From the NCBI RefSeq assembly GCF_024054565.1, contig NZ_JAMXLR010000026.1, positions 248,001-312,000 on the forward strand: DNA of 64,000 bases, in the 5' to 3' direction. The position numbers and the translations under genes were made by a program. Below the pieces are notes generated by a model. It searched no databases. It saw only the letters and a program-made list of their open reading frames with translations, and had not been told where the DNA came from. The stretch is from Aeoliella straminimaris (GTDB lineage Bacteria; Planctomycetota; Planctomycetia; Pirellulales; Lacipirellulaceae). This document shows positions 55,435-63,574 of this stretch, piece by piece. How positions within the stretch are numbered: position 1 is the first letter of the stretch; the number at the start of each line of letters is the position of its first letter.

Positions 55435-55821
55435 ACGGACAGAACGCTCCAGAATCTTGCGCAAATCACGGTCTCGGGAGTTTTGCCACAACTCGTTGTT
55501 GGCCAATTGCGATTCGTAGGCCCAAAACTCCGGGTACTCAGGGCCCGTTCGAATGCGTAACTCCTTACCCAACAATGAGTTACAGCCTATAGAGGCTAAA
55601 AACCCCGGCGAGTTTTGTCCCAACGTTTCCCCCAGCTGCGAGATGACTTCGCAGAGTGGAGCCAGGATTCAACTCCCCACGCGCTGCCATCTGCCCTCCG
55701 CCCACCAAGTTGCCAAAGACCCCGCCGCGCATCAGCCGGTGGTTCTATTAGATCAGCTGGAGGGGTGAATTCTACGGCGAAGTTCTTACAGCGGACATTC
55801 TTGTGAGGTGGGTGCCACTAC

Positions 55822-55910
55822 AGCCACGGAGCGGCGACAGCGCGTAGCCCGGGACGCAAGCCCCGGGTACTCGTTCGCAGTTCCACATAAGCCACGGAGT
55901 GGCGGCAGCG
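55822..55910. repeat. Short direct repeats around a hairpin
   Basis: Two 21-base copies with two differences, 68 bases apart start to start, flank an inverted repeat (CCCGGG arms). Likely another dispersed planctomycete repeat, not tested elsewhere. Confidence 0.5.
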
Positions 55911-56081
55911 ACTGAGGAATTGCTAAGGCGATGAACACCGCGGGGAGCTAGGCGGCACAAATGAGGTGCGTTTTGCTACAATCGAGGGCTGGCTCATCCA
56001 CACTCGTTGTAGATAAGGCAGGATCGATCGAGGCTTATCCACATTCATTGCGTCTAATCACAACTTCGAGTGAAAAGCAAA

Positions 56082-56957
56082 ATGTTGCAGAAAACCAAAG
56101 ATTGGCTTGCCCTCCTCACTTGCCTCTTCGCCTTAGTTTCGAGCACGCAGGCCGAGGAAGCGGATTGCCCAAGTTCCGAAATCTCCGCCATCGAGGATCG
56201 GCTCGCCTTGCTGGAAAAGAACCCGGATACTCATCCGCTCATCTTGATGCGACTTCTCAAGTTCAAGAGCAACGATGGCCTGACAAAATACGAAGAGTTT
56301 CTGAAATCTTATCAGCCCATCCTTCGAGAGATGGGCGGTGAATTCCTATTCTTGGGTAGCGCCACTCCTTACAAATTGGATTATGAATCATCACATGAAT
56401 TGTTCGGATTGAAGCACAATCCCTGGGATCTGCTTGTCATTGAACGATTCCGCTCACGTAAAGATCTTCGAAGGCTTGGGGACATGAAAGTCTACCAGCA
56501 AGCGGAGTCCGAGCTTCACGCCCATTTGGAGAATATTGCCATACACGCGCTCAACGGAACGCTACATGGCGGCAACGGTCGTAGCTCGGCCGATACTGTG
56601 GTCGCGCCCGAATTTCCGGACGGAGACGAGCTTTTTGAGATCAATCTTCTCCAGTTTAAGCCGAATGGTGGCGAGGTGAAATACTACAAGGAATACGCGA
56701 GGGAGGTCCTTCCCATGATTGGTCACGCTGGCGCCAAGGTGATCTACGGGCTCAAGGCGGAACTGATGTTGGTAGGGGAAGAGCGATACGATCGTGTTGT
56801 TCTCGTCATGTACCCATCAGAAAAGGCGTTTCATCAGATGGTGATGAGCGAGGCTTATCAAGCGATCTCGCCTAATCGTGAGGATGCCTTGGAGGTGGGG
56901 CATTTGTTTGGATTTAGGAATGCAGGGCGAAGACTGAAACGCATGCAACAAGAGTGA
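56082..56957 (+). CDS. Secreted DUF1330-like protein
   Basis: A 291-residue protein with a signal peptide (LALLTCLFALVSSTQAEE). Two similar alpha/beta units follow, each with the DUF1330-type pattern: LMRLLKFKSNDGLTKYEEFL with LLVIERFRSRKDLRRL, and INLLQFKPNGGEVKYYKEYA with VVLVMYPSEKAFHQMVMSEA. This fold is a ferredoxin-like dimeric alpha/beta barrel. Function unknown; secreted. Base and codon composition are less GC-rich than the neighbours. ATG 56082 or GTG 56070 can start it. An isolated gene with long gaps on both sides. Confidence 0.7.
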   Translation: MLQKTKDWLALLTCLFALVSSTQAEEADCPSSEISAIEDRLALLEKNPDTHPLILMRLLKFKSNDGLTKYEEFLKSYQPILREMGGEFLFLGSATPYKLDYESSHELFGLKHNPWDLLVIERFRSRKDLRRLGDMKVYQQAESELHAHLENIAIHALNGTLHGGNGRSSADTVVAPEFPDGDELFEINLLQFKPNGGEVKYYKEYAREVLPMIGHAGAKVIYGLKAELMLVGEERYDRVVLVMYPSEKAFHQMVMSEAYQAISPNREDALEVGHLFGFRNAGRRLKRMQQE

Positions 56958-57299
56958 CTGAATATTGGAGCGCCTGATCTTTCCAACCTCCGCCGGTCGA
57001 ACAACGCAGAGTAGGCAAACCTCACCTGCCTCGAGTCGAATGACTTCCAGCTAAATGGCCCACCGAAGCCCTCTAGGGCCCCTGGAAACTCCCCGCGGTG
57101 CAGCTCACTTCGGCGAGATACTATTCCCCCAAAAGCCGCAACAACAAACAGCCCAGAACAATCTCGCTGCCGCCGATCCGTGGCTGAGGAGAATTTACCC
57201 TGGTGCGACGCATTGAGTCACCCAAAGCACTTTCTGGTAGCCGGAGTCGCACGTCTTCGGAGAACTCGCTGGGAAGGGCCGGAACTCTTGCGAGTCCAG
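56958..57299. other. Intergenic region with a paired stem-loop repeat
   Basis: No gene supported. It holds the back-to-back GCAA-loop repeat (57237-57303). The left part has nothing I recognise. Confidence 0.5.
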
Positions 57300-57303
57300 C
57301 TAC
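57237..57303. repeat. Paired stem-loop repeat (GCAA-loop family)
   Basis: The unit at 57237-57262 (GTAGCCGGAGTCGCACGTC) and its opposite unit at 57281-57303 (ending CCAGCTAC) are 18 bases apart, the same tail-to-tail layout as at 34409. The first unit has lost part of the upper stem. The second overlaps the very end of the minus-strand gene that stops at 57300. Confidence 0.75.
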
Positions 57304-59996
57304 GGACTCGCAGCCGGCCGCGCCGCCGTCCTCTGCGGCCGTAGTACTTCGCGGATCATTACCGCATCGACGTCGGCCGTCGCTGGCCCGGTGAGGGCCA
57401 GCTTCACGTGAATCGTGCTCGCATCGTCGATGGTGCGAATCAGGCGGAACGGTTGCCAGCCCGTGGTCGCCCGGATCCGTAGCGCGAGTTGCTCGCCTCC
57501 CAGGTCGTCGACCACCATCAGCTCGCCCGACTGTCCACTGGCCACCATCACGCGGGCCCATCCCGTGATCTCGACGACGGTGCCCTTTCTGACTGGCACG
57601 TCGGGCGACGTGATCCAGACGACGGGCTTGGGATCCTCGTCCAGCACTCGGGCATCGCCCTGGTCGCGGGCCAAGAGCCTCAAGCAGGCCTGGCCATGTT
57701 TCGCCTGGGCGGGGACGAGTTGCACGCCGGTGTCGAGCATGGCTTCGGCATAGTTGGCATGAGTCCAGCCGGCGGTCTGGGCCTCGGTGAGATCCTCAAA
57801 ATCGCCGCCCATCAGCAGGTTGTTCCCTCTTGGCAACGAGGCCAACGACTGATGCAAGGCGGCCTCGGTGGGCAGCAGTCGCAGTTCGCCTGCGGTCGGC
57901 ATGCTGATGAATCCACCCGGCTGCAATTGCTTTTGAACGTGTCGACGCTCGGCGGCGGCCGTGTATCGCAGTTGCGTTGCCAGGTGAAAGGTCTGCGGAT
58001 AGCGTTTGGCGGCCAGCAACTGATCGCATTGTTCGATGGCCCGCTTCAATGGGGTCACGCGGCCAGCGGCAATGTTGCCCCGCGGGTCGGACAGTTGGCT
58101 TTCCACGGTTTCCAATTCCAACAGGTCGGCCATCGCCAGCCCCCGCTCGGCCTGCGCGGCTTGCAGTGCGGTGTCGCCAAGGCGGCGTTGCACCGTGGCC
58201 AAGGTGCGGCTTTCGTTGGTCAGCAGCACCCAACCGCCCGCATCGGCCGCCGGTACCTGCACCTGGAAACCACCTGCCACCTGGCCGCTTCCCAATGGCA
58301 GCAGCCCAGCAGGCGTGAGCAGGTGGGCGCGGGCGGTTTGCGGCACGCTGGCCAGATTCAAGCTGGCGGTACCCAGTCGCTGGGGCGAGTCGGTCGGTTG
58401 CTCGGGCAGCATCACCAGACGCGAACGCCCCAATTGCCAGGCGGTCACCGCCACGTCCGAGTTGGATAGCTCGGCCGAAGGATCTCGCTTACCTGCCACG
58501 AGCCATGGTTCCACGAGCCGCAACTCTTGATTCAACAATCGCAGTTGATCCGCCAACCGCCGCGCTTCGGAACTGGTCGTACTGAGACGTTCGGGCGTGC
58601 AGACCACCAGCCCTCGACAACCGGCAGCCATGGCCGACAGGGCCGTGCGGCGAACGTCGCCCGGTTCGTGCCACCCGAGGTGGCTCGCTTTGGGGGCCAG
58701 CAACTCCGCTTGCCGGCGGGCGAGCGTGGTCCAACCGAGCGAGAGCTGTGTCCATGGCGAGCACCCCATCACGGGCAGCGGCTCGTCGCTCCGCGCCATG
58801 CTGCCAAGTGGTTGGTCTCGGACCAAGACGTCCGCCAGTTGAGCGTAGCGGCGATGGCGGTCGCGGGCGCCCACCAGGATGGGACGGGCGAGCCGATCGT
58901 TGCGGCGGACCTCCTCGGCCTGCGATGCAATGGCATCCATATCGAGCGCGTCGCAGTCGAGTCCCATCGACCAGGCGAGCACCGTTTGCCAGATGGTGTT
59001 CGGTTCGATCGTACTGAGTTTGTCGGCTGGCGGCGGCGGGCAGATGACCCACAGTTTCTCTTGCCGCGCGGCGTGGAGTTGGGCTTCGGTGGCGGTTTCG
59101 TCCAGCCACACGGCATTGAACCCCAACTCGGCCAGCAGTTCGAGACGCTCGCCACGGTACTGAATCACGCGCGGCACCAGTGGTTGTCCCGCCACGGCCA
59201 GGGTGTCGCCGTGACGGCGAACGTCGACCGGCTCGAATACCTCGTCGGCAGCCGTCGCGGCCGTACCGGGCGCTTGCAGCAGCGGTCCATCATTGTCGCC
59301 CCCCGCCAGTGGCGGAGCAAACACCGGTGTTTTGTCGGATGACTTTGCCGCAGCGGACTGGGTAACGACGCCTGCCACCTTCAAGTGGTCGACCTCCACC
59401 AGCGACTGGCCATTGCCGCCGGGCACCACCAGCACCACCCGTTCGATGTACGCTTCGCGCGGATCCACCTGGCGATTGGGATCGGTGCTCATGATGCGAG
59501 CTTGCCGCTCGGCCAACAGGGGCAGTCCTTCGATCCGCAGGTGCTGCCAGCGGCCCGTTTCCGAATAACGCAATCCGTGCACCAATGCCCGCAAGGGTTT
59601 GCCCGTGCGAGGATCGGTACTGCGGGGATAGGTGACTTCCGCAGCCACCTGCATCGAGGGCCGATTGCCACGCACCAGCACTTCGATGTTCACCTCGTCC
59701 AGCACCCGCAAACGGCCCACTTCGTGGGTCAGGTACGCGGCGTAACCGGCTGGGCAGGCGAGCACCACTCGCTCGGCGGTGATAGGGATTGCCACATCGG
59801 ACGAGCGGGTCCGCCGTTGGTCCAGGATGCGGATATTGGCCGCCGGCTGCAGCTGCCAACTAGTCGCGGGGCCGCTAAATCCCTCCTCCAGCACGTTATC
59901 GGCCCTGGCCCCCGTGGCGACCAGCACCAGCACAACCGCCACCCCGGCCGCCCAACGCCATGCGTAATTTCGAGCGATTGTGGGGGCGGATGTCAT
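57300..59996 (-). CDS. Secreted protein with glycosidase-like middle, unknown function
   Basis: An 898-residue exported protein. The signal peptide is AGVAVVLVLVATGARA. An N-terminal beta-sandwich part (NVLEEGFSGPATSWQL and the LRYSETGRWQHLRIEG region) resembles a carbohydrate-binding domain. The middle, with QYRGERLELLAELGFNAVWL and GWHEPGDVRRTALSAMAAGCRGLVVC (read in parts), has the pattern of a glycosidase-like TIM barrel. The C-terminus (VRKGTVVEITGWARVMV; WQPFRLIRTIDDASTIHVKL) is again beta-sandwich. Catalytic residues cannot be assigned. ATG 59996 begins the signal peptide; the ORF opens at 60350. Confidence 0.7.
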   Translation of the reverse strand: MTSAPTIARNYAWRWAAGVAVVLVLVATGARADNVLEEGFSGPATSWQLQPAANIRILDQRRTRSSDVAIPITAERVVLACPAGYAAYLTHEVGRLRVLDEVNIEVLVRGNRPSMQVAAEVTYPRSTDPRTGKPLRALVHGLRYSETGRWQHLRIEGLPLLAERQARIMSTDPNRQVDPREAYIERVVLVVPGGNGQSLVEVDHLKVAGVVTQSAAAKSSDKTPVFAPPLAGGDNDGPLLQAPGTAATAADEVFEPVDVRRHGDTLAVAGQPLVPRVIQYRGERLELLAELGFNAVWLDETATEAQLHAARQEKLWVICPPPPADKLSTIEPNTIWQTVLAWSMGLDCDALDMDAIASQAEEVRRNDRLARPILVGARDRHRRYAQLADVLVRDQPLGSMARSDEPLPVMGCSPWTQLSLGWTTLARRQAELLAPKASHLGWHEPGDVRRTALSAMAAGCRGLVVCTPERLSTTSSEARRLADQLRLLNQELRLVEPWLVAGKRDPSAELSNSDVAVTAWQLGRSRLVMLPEQPTDSPQRLGTASLNLASVPQTARAHLLTPAGLLPLGSGQVAGGFQVQVPAADAGGWVLLTNESRTLATVQRRLGDTALQAAQAERGLAMADLLELETVESQLSDPRGNIAAGRVTPLKRAIEQCDQLLAAKRYPQTFHLATQLRYTAAAERRHVQKQLQPGGFISMPTAGELRLLPTEAALHQSLASLPRGNNLLMGGDFEDLTEAQTAGWTHANYAEAMLDTGVQLVPAQAKHGQACLRLLARDQGDARVLDEDPKPVVWITSPDVPVRKGTVVEITGWARVMVASGQSGELMVVDDLGGEQLALRIRATTGWQPFRLIRTIDDASTIHVKLALTGPATADVDAVMIREVLRPQRTAARPAASP

Positions 59997-60318
59997 GGCG
60001 CACCGATCTCGAGCCAGCAAACGGTCGGCAGGTGGCCCCAAATGTCCAGGGTGTTGCTTTAGCGAAACGTCCTGCAGAGGGGGGCCTTTGGCGACGTAAA
60101 TCAGGCTTCTAGCAGGGTTTTCGCAACAGACCCAGAGCACTTTGAGGCGTTTGGGCAACACTGGCCCGGCGGCAAGAATCGCTGTGCCAACCCGTTGATG
60201 GTTCGTAAGTTGTTTGTGTATAATCGGTTGCGGGCGGTTCTCGCAGCCGCGGTGCGAAGGTGTGGCGCGCAGCGTGCATTGGTAGCAAGGTATACAACCC
60301 ACCCAGGAGCTTACCTCA
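59997..60318. other. Divergent promoter region
   Basis: No gene supported. It holds the promoter at 60195-60224 for the small plus-strand gene. Signals for the divergent minus-strand gene were not clear. Confidence 0.55.
60195..60224 (+). promoter_or_regulatory. Predicted promoter of the 93-residue protein gene
   Basis: TTGATG (60195-60200), an 18-base spacer and perfect TATAAT (60219-60224). The start codon is 95 bases downstream. Confidence 0.7.
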
Positions 60319-60600
60319 ATGCCCGATCTGCAGCCCAAAACTACGACCACTAGCGAAGAAGTGCCCGCCGACGTTCGTCAGCTTGCCGAATTCATCCACA
60401 GTCTGCCCGAGAATTACTCCGAGCAAATCCTGCCCGTGCTCGATCGCGTGCTCGAAAGCACTAAACGCCGCCGGCGGATCCTCACCTTGGTTCAAGATGC
60501 CCTCGGCCAACTGCGGCTTGATATGAAGTACTTGATGTTCGACCTCGAGGCGACCCGCCGCGAGCGAGACGAGTACAAGGCCAAGTTGGAAGAAGAGTAG
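60319..60600 (+). CDS. Small conserved helical protein
   Basis: A 93-residue protein. The first 15 residues are polar; then come three helices: PADVRQLAEFIHSLPENY, ILPVLDRVLESTKRRRR with a basic RRRR, and a charged coiled-coil end (MFDLEATRRERDEYKAKL). An AGGAG site sits about 11 bases before the ATG and a consensus promoter lies upstream, so it is a well-expressed single gene. The RRRR and coil suggest nucleic-acid or protein binding. I do not recognise a family. Confidence 0.8.
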   Translation: MPDLQPKTTTTSEEVPADVRQLAEFIHSLPENYSEQILPVLDRVLESTKRRRRILTLVQDALGQLRLDMKYLMFDLEATRRERDEYKAKLEEE

Positions 60601-60807
60601 GCAACCGGAACCCATCTTCGCCAAGCCTTGTCCGGTTCTGGCGAATAATCCGTGCGACCCCGCACGATTTCCCTAGTGGTCAAGTCGTGTGGTCCCCTGG
60701 GGCTTTCGTGCTGTGTGAGTGCGGCCCCGAAGAAGATTCAGCAGAAGTGCCAGCGGGTTTTGGCTGCCCACCGCCAACACCGTGGCGAGGAACAGAATTA
60801 ACGCGTT

Positions 60808-62265
60808 ATGGCGACCGTTACCACCGCGGATCAACTGGCACAGTGCGCGATGGAGGTCGGTGTACTCGACCATCGCGACTTGCAGATTGTGCGCGGTGAC
60901 CTCGGTACCCGAACCGTCGACCTGCACACCCTCTCGCAGGAACTCCTGCGGCGCAATCTGCTGACGCAATACCAGCTGGAACGTGTCATGAAGGGCCTCA
61001 AAGGTGGCTACTTCTATGGCAAGTACAAAGTGCTGTATTGCGTGGGAGCCGGAACGTTCGCCCGGGTGTTTCGCGCCGTGCACACCGATACCAAAGAGGT
61101 ATTCGCCGTTAAAGTGCTCCGCAACCGGCACATGGCCGAGTACGCCGACGTCTTCCGTCGCGAAGGGGAACTGGGGGCCTCGCTCAAGCACCCCAACATC
61201 GTCCCCATCCACGAAGTGGTCTCGCGGCGCGATGCCCAGTACATCGTGATGGACTTCATCGAGGGGCGGAACCTTCGCGAGTTCACGCGAGTTCGCCGGG
61301 TGTTCGAACCGCTCGAAGCTGCGGGCATTCTCGATGGCATGCTTTCGGGACTCAACTACGCCTTTCAGCAGGGCGTGACGCATCGCGACTTGAAGATGTC
61401 CAACGTGCTGGTCTCCAGCGAAGGCGAAGCCAAGCTGCTCGACTTTGGCCTGGCGGCGCTCGAAAGCGAAGCCGGCGCCGACGCCGGGGTGAAGCGGACC
61501 GTGGAGTACGCCGCCCTGGAGCGGGCCACTGGGGTCCGCAAAGAAGATACGCGGAGCGACATTTTCTTCGCCGGTTGCATTTTCTACCACATGCTCAGTG
61601 GCCACTCGCCGTTGCCGGAAGGACGCGATCGAGGCAAACAACTGAGCAAGGCCACATTCGAGCAGATCCCGCCCATCGCGAAAGTCGCACCCAAGGTGCC
61701 GCCCACGTTCGCCAAGGTGATCAACCACGCTATCGAGCTAGACCCCAGCAAGCGTTACCAGACGCCGGCTGAGATGCTGGCCGAATTGAAGATCGCCGCT
61801 AAGCGACTCGCCGAGCGAGGCACCGGCCAGCAACCCAAGAACGAACTGGCCAGCAACGAAGGTCACGATGAAAGCGGCCAACCGCGCCGTCTGCTGGTGG
61901 TGGAGTCGAACGTCAAGATGCAGGACCTGCTGCGGGACCTATTCAAGCAGCATGGTTACCGAGTGCTCGTGGCAAGCGATCCCGACCGGGCGCTCGACCG
62001 CTTCTACATGGACGCCAGTTCGGCCGAAGTGGTGCTGTTCAGTACCGGCGACATCGGCCGCGCGGCCCTCGAAGGCTTCAATCGTTTTGGCCAAGAGAGC
62101 ATCACCCGCGAAATCCCGGCCGTCCTGCTGGTGGACGAAGCCCGCAAAGAATGGGTAAAAGAAGCCGAAACCGCCGATCACCGCGCGGCGCTGGCGATGC
62201 CGGTAAAACAGCGGCAACTTCGCCAGGCCATCCAGTCGGTTCTGAGCCGACAAGCGGTGAACTAG
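60808..62265 (+). CDS. Hanks-type Ser/Thr kinase with degenerate C-terminal receiver
   Basis: A 485-residue protein. Residues 1-65 are a helical N-domain ending in LLTQYQLERVMKG. The kinase (about 72-335) has GAGTFARVF, Lys102 in AVKVLRN, HRDLKMSN with Asp194, and DFG (Asp212). The APE motif reads ALE. The C-terminal 125 residues have a receiver-like shape (RRLLVVESNVKMQDLLRDLF; AVLLVDEAR; AMPVKQRQLRQAI), but the phosphoacceptor position in VVLFSTGD is Ser and the acidic pocket is changed, so it is a pseudo-receiver. No transmembrane segment. An isolated gene. Confidence 0.87.
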   Translation: MATVTTADQLAQCAMEVGVLDHRDLQIVRGDLGTRTVDLHTLSQELLRRNLLTQYQLERVMKGLKGGYFYGKYKVLYCVGAGTFARVFRAVHTDTKEVFAVKVLRNRHMAEYADVFRREGELGASLKHPNIVPIHEVVSRRDAQYIVMDFIEGRNLREFTRVRRVFEPLEAAGILDGMLSGLNYAFQQGVTHRDLKMSNVLVSSEGEAKLLDFGLAALESEAGADAGVKRTVEYAALERATGVRKEDTRSDIFFAGCIFYHMLSGHSPLPEGRDRGKQLSKATFEQIPPIAKVAPKVPPTFAKVINHAIELDPSKRYQTPAEMLAELKIAAKRLAERGTGQQPKNELASNEGHDESGQPRRLLVVESNVKMQDLLRDLFKQHGYRVLVASDPDRALDRFYMDASSAEVVLFSTGDIGRAALEGFNRFGQESITREIPAVLLVDEARKEWVKEAETADHRAALAMPVKQRQLRQAIQSVLSRQAVN

Positions 62266-62328
62266 TGGCAGCCCCCACGAAGTGCGTCGGAAGAATCACC
62301 GACCATGCTCTAAGCTAGCCCCTTGCCG

Positions 62329-62781
62329 CTATTCTGCGTGTTCGGGGGAAGATTCATCGAGACACAAGTCGGCTTCGGCGATTTCACCAAAGCGTCCGCG
62401 CACGGCATACCACAATCCGGGGACCCCGAAAGCTGCTAGGCCACAGAGGGCATTAAGAGCCGTCGCAGAAGAGCGACGACCGTCACCAATCCACTCACCC
62501 TCGATGATCATGTCGGCCAGGTACATTGCATAGCCTAGAAACACGATAGCTCCTACAAGACGCCAGCACCAACGAAACTTCACGGTGTCGTACAATCCGG
62601 CGAATACTAGGGCGGCAAGCAGTTCACACCCAAGAAGCACGATCCATCCGGAAACACTTGGTGGGCTGACCAGCAAGGGCATCAGCACAAGAAACGCCAC
62701 AAGAAAAGGAGCAGTGCTCCAGAATATGAACCGGCTGGGAACCGTTGTCACTTGGTTTGCCACAACATGTTTCTCCCGCAT
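62329..62781 (-). CDS. Membrane protein of unknown function
   Basis: A 150-residue protein with four hydrophobic segments (STAPFLVAFLVLMPLLVSPP, WIVLLGCELLAALVFAGLY, WRLVGAIVFLGYAMYLADMI and a last one near LCGLAAFGVPGLW). The C-terminus is acidic. I do not recognise a family. The ORF opens at 62877, and either start is possible because neither has a strong Shine-Dalgarno. The next gene on the same strand is a methyltransferase. Confidence 0.6.
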   Translation of the reverse strand: MREKHVVANQVTTVPSRFIFWSTAPFLVAFLVLMPLLVSPPSVSGWIVLLGCELLAALVFAGLYDTVKFRWCWRLVGAIVFLGYAMYLADMIIEGEWIGDGRRSSATALNALCGLAAFGVPGLWYAVRGRFGEIAEADLCLDESSPEHAE

Positions 62782-62891
62782 TCGCGGCGCATCGCCCTTC
62801 CGACAGATCTCCAAGGGAACTATAGCTCCTAACCGAGTGGAATGACGCGGCGAAATCCTCCAGCCAGTTTCATGCAAGAGAAATCAGCAAC

Positions 62892-63482
62892 TTACTTTTC
62901 TTTACGCCCAATCGCCTGCACCACCGAAGCCAGCCCCGTGTGGTAGGTGCCCTCGACCACCTCACGCTCAATTTCCTCAAGGTGCGTGAAGCTCAGCCCC
63001 GCCAGTTCGGTGCGGAGCGACTCGGCGGTTTGCATCGTGTCGGCGTTGTCTCCGCCGCCGGTGCCGTATTCTAGCTGTTTGGGGGTGTAAGCTTCGAGCA
63101 GAAACACGCCGCCCGGCTTGAGGGCTCGAACCACTTTGGCGTGCACCTCTCGGCGAACCGCCGAAGGCAGTGGGCAGAAAATTGACACGATGCCGTCCCA
63201 TCGCTCGATGCCCAAATCGTACTCCGTCAGGTCGGCGGCAATGCATTGCAGTGGAACCTGCTGCTGGGTGGCAAGTCGGGCCGCTTTTCGCAACCCGATC
63301 TCCGATGCGTCGACGGCCGTCACCGCGTAACCTTGCCGGGCAAGGAACACGGCGTTGCGTCCTTCGCCCTCAGCGAGACTGAGCACCTTGCCTTGGGGAA
63401 TCTCCGAGAACCGGGCCGCCAGGAAATCGTTGGGCTGGGTGCCGTAGATGTACTCGTCGGTGCTGTATCGTTCGTCCCACAT
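62892..63482 (-). CDS. SAM-dependent class I methyltransferase
   Basis: A 196-residue methyltransferase. Motif I is VLSLAEGEGRNAVFLARQG, motif II AVTAVDASEIGLRKA, motif III-like LDGIVSIF-type and then VVRALKPGGVFLLEAY. The N-terminus WDERYSTDEYIYGTQPNDF is the pattern of TehB/tellurite-resistance and related small-molecule methyltransferases. Substrate unknown. ATG 63482 begins the conserved region; the ORF opens at 63626 and overlaps the next gene. Upstream lies the HlyD-like gene that leaves the window. Confidence 0.87.
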   Translation of the reverse strand: MWDERYSTDEYIYGTQPNDFLAARFSEIPQGKVLSLAEGEGRNAVFLARQGYAVTAVDASEIGLRKAARLATQQQVPLQCIAADLTEYDLGIERWDGIVSIFCPLPSAVRREVHAKVVRALKPGGVFLLEAYTPKQLEYGTGGGDNADTMQTAESLRTELAGLSFTHLEEIEREVVEGTYHTGLASVVQAIGRKEK

Positions 63483-63574
63483 GGTGTGTCCTGCGTCGGG
63501 GGTGAATGCTCCCGATTGTAGACGATGGACACCGCCTGCGGGAGAAAGAAAGGAGCGCCGCCAGTCAGGCACCA

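Larger units (their letters stand above)
55382..56081. other. 700-bp intergenic region with short repeats
   Basis: No protein gene is supported. It holds the GCAA-loop repeat at 55407-55434, a pair of short direct repeats (AGCCACGGAGYGGCGRCAGCG at 55822-55842 and 55890-55910) and between them a hairpin GTAGCCCGGG ... CCCGGGTAC at 55845-55870. Confidence 0.55.

Noticed and set aside
23418..55621. A 16-base match in opposite orientation (GGGACAAAACTCGCCG at 23418 and its complement at 55606)
   Set aside because: About one match of this length is expected by chance in a window of this size, and flanks do not align.
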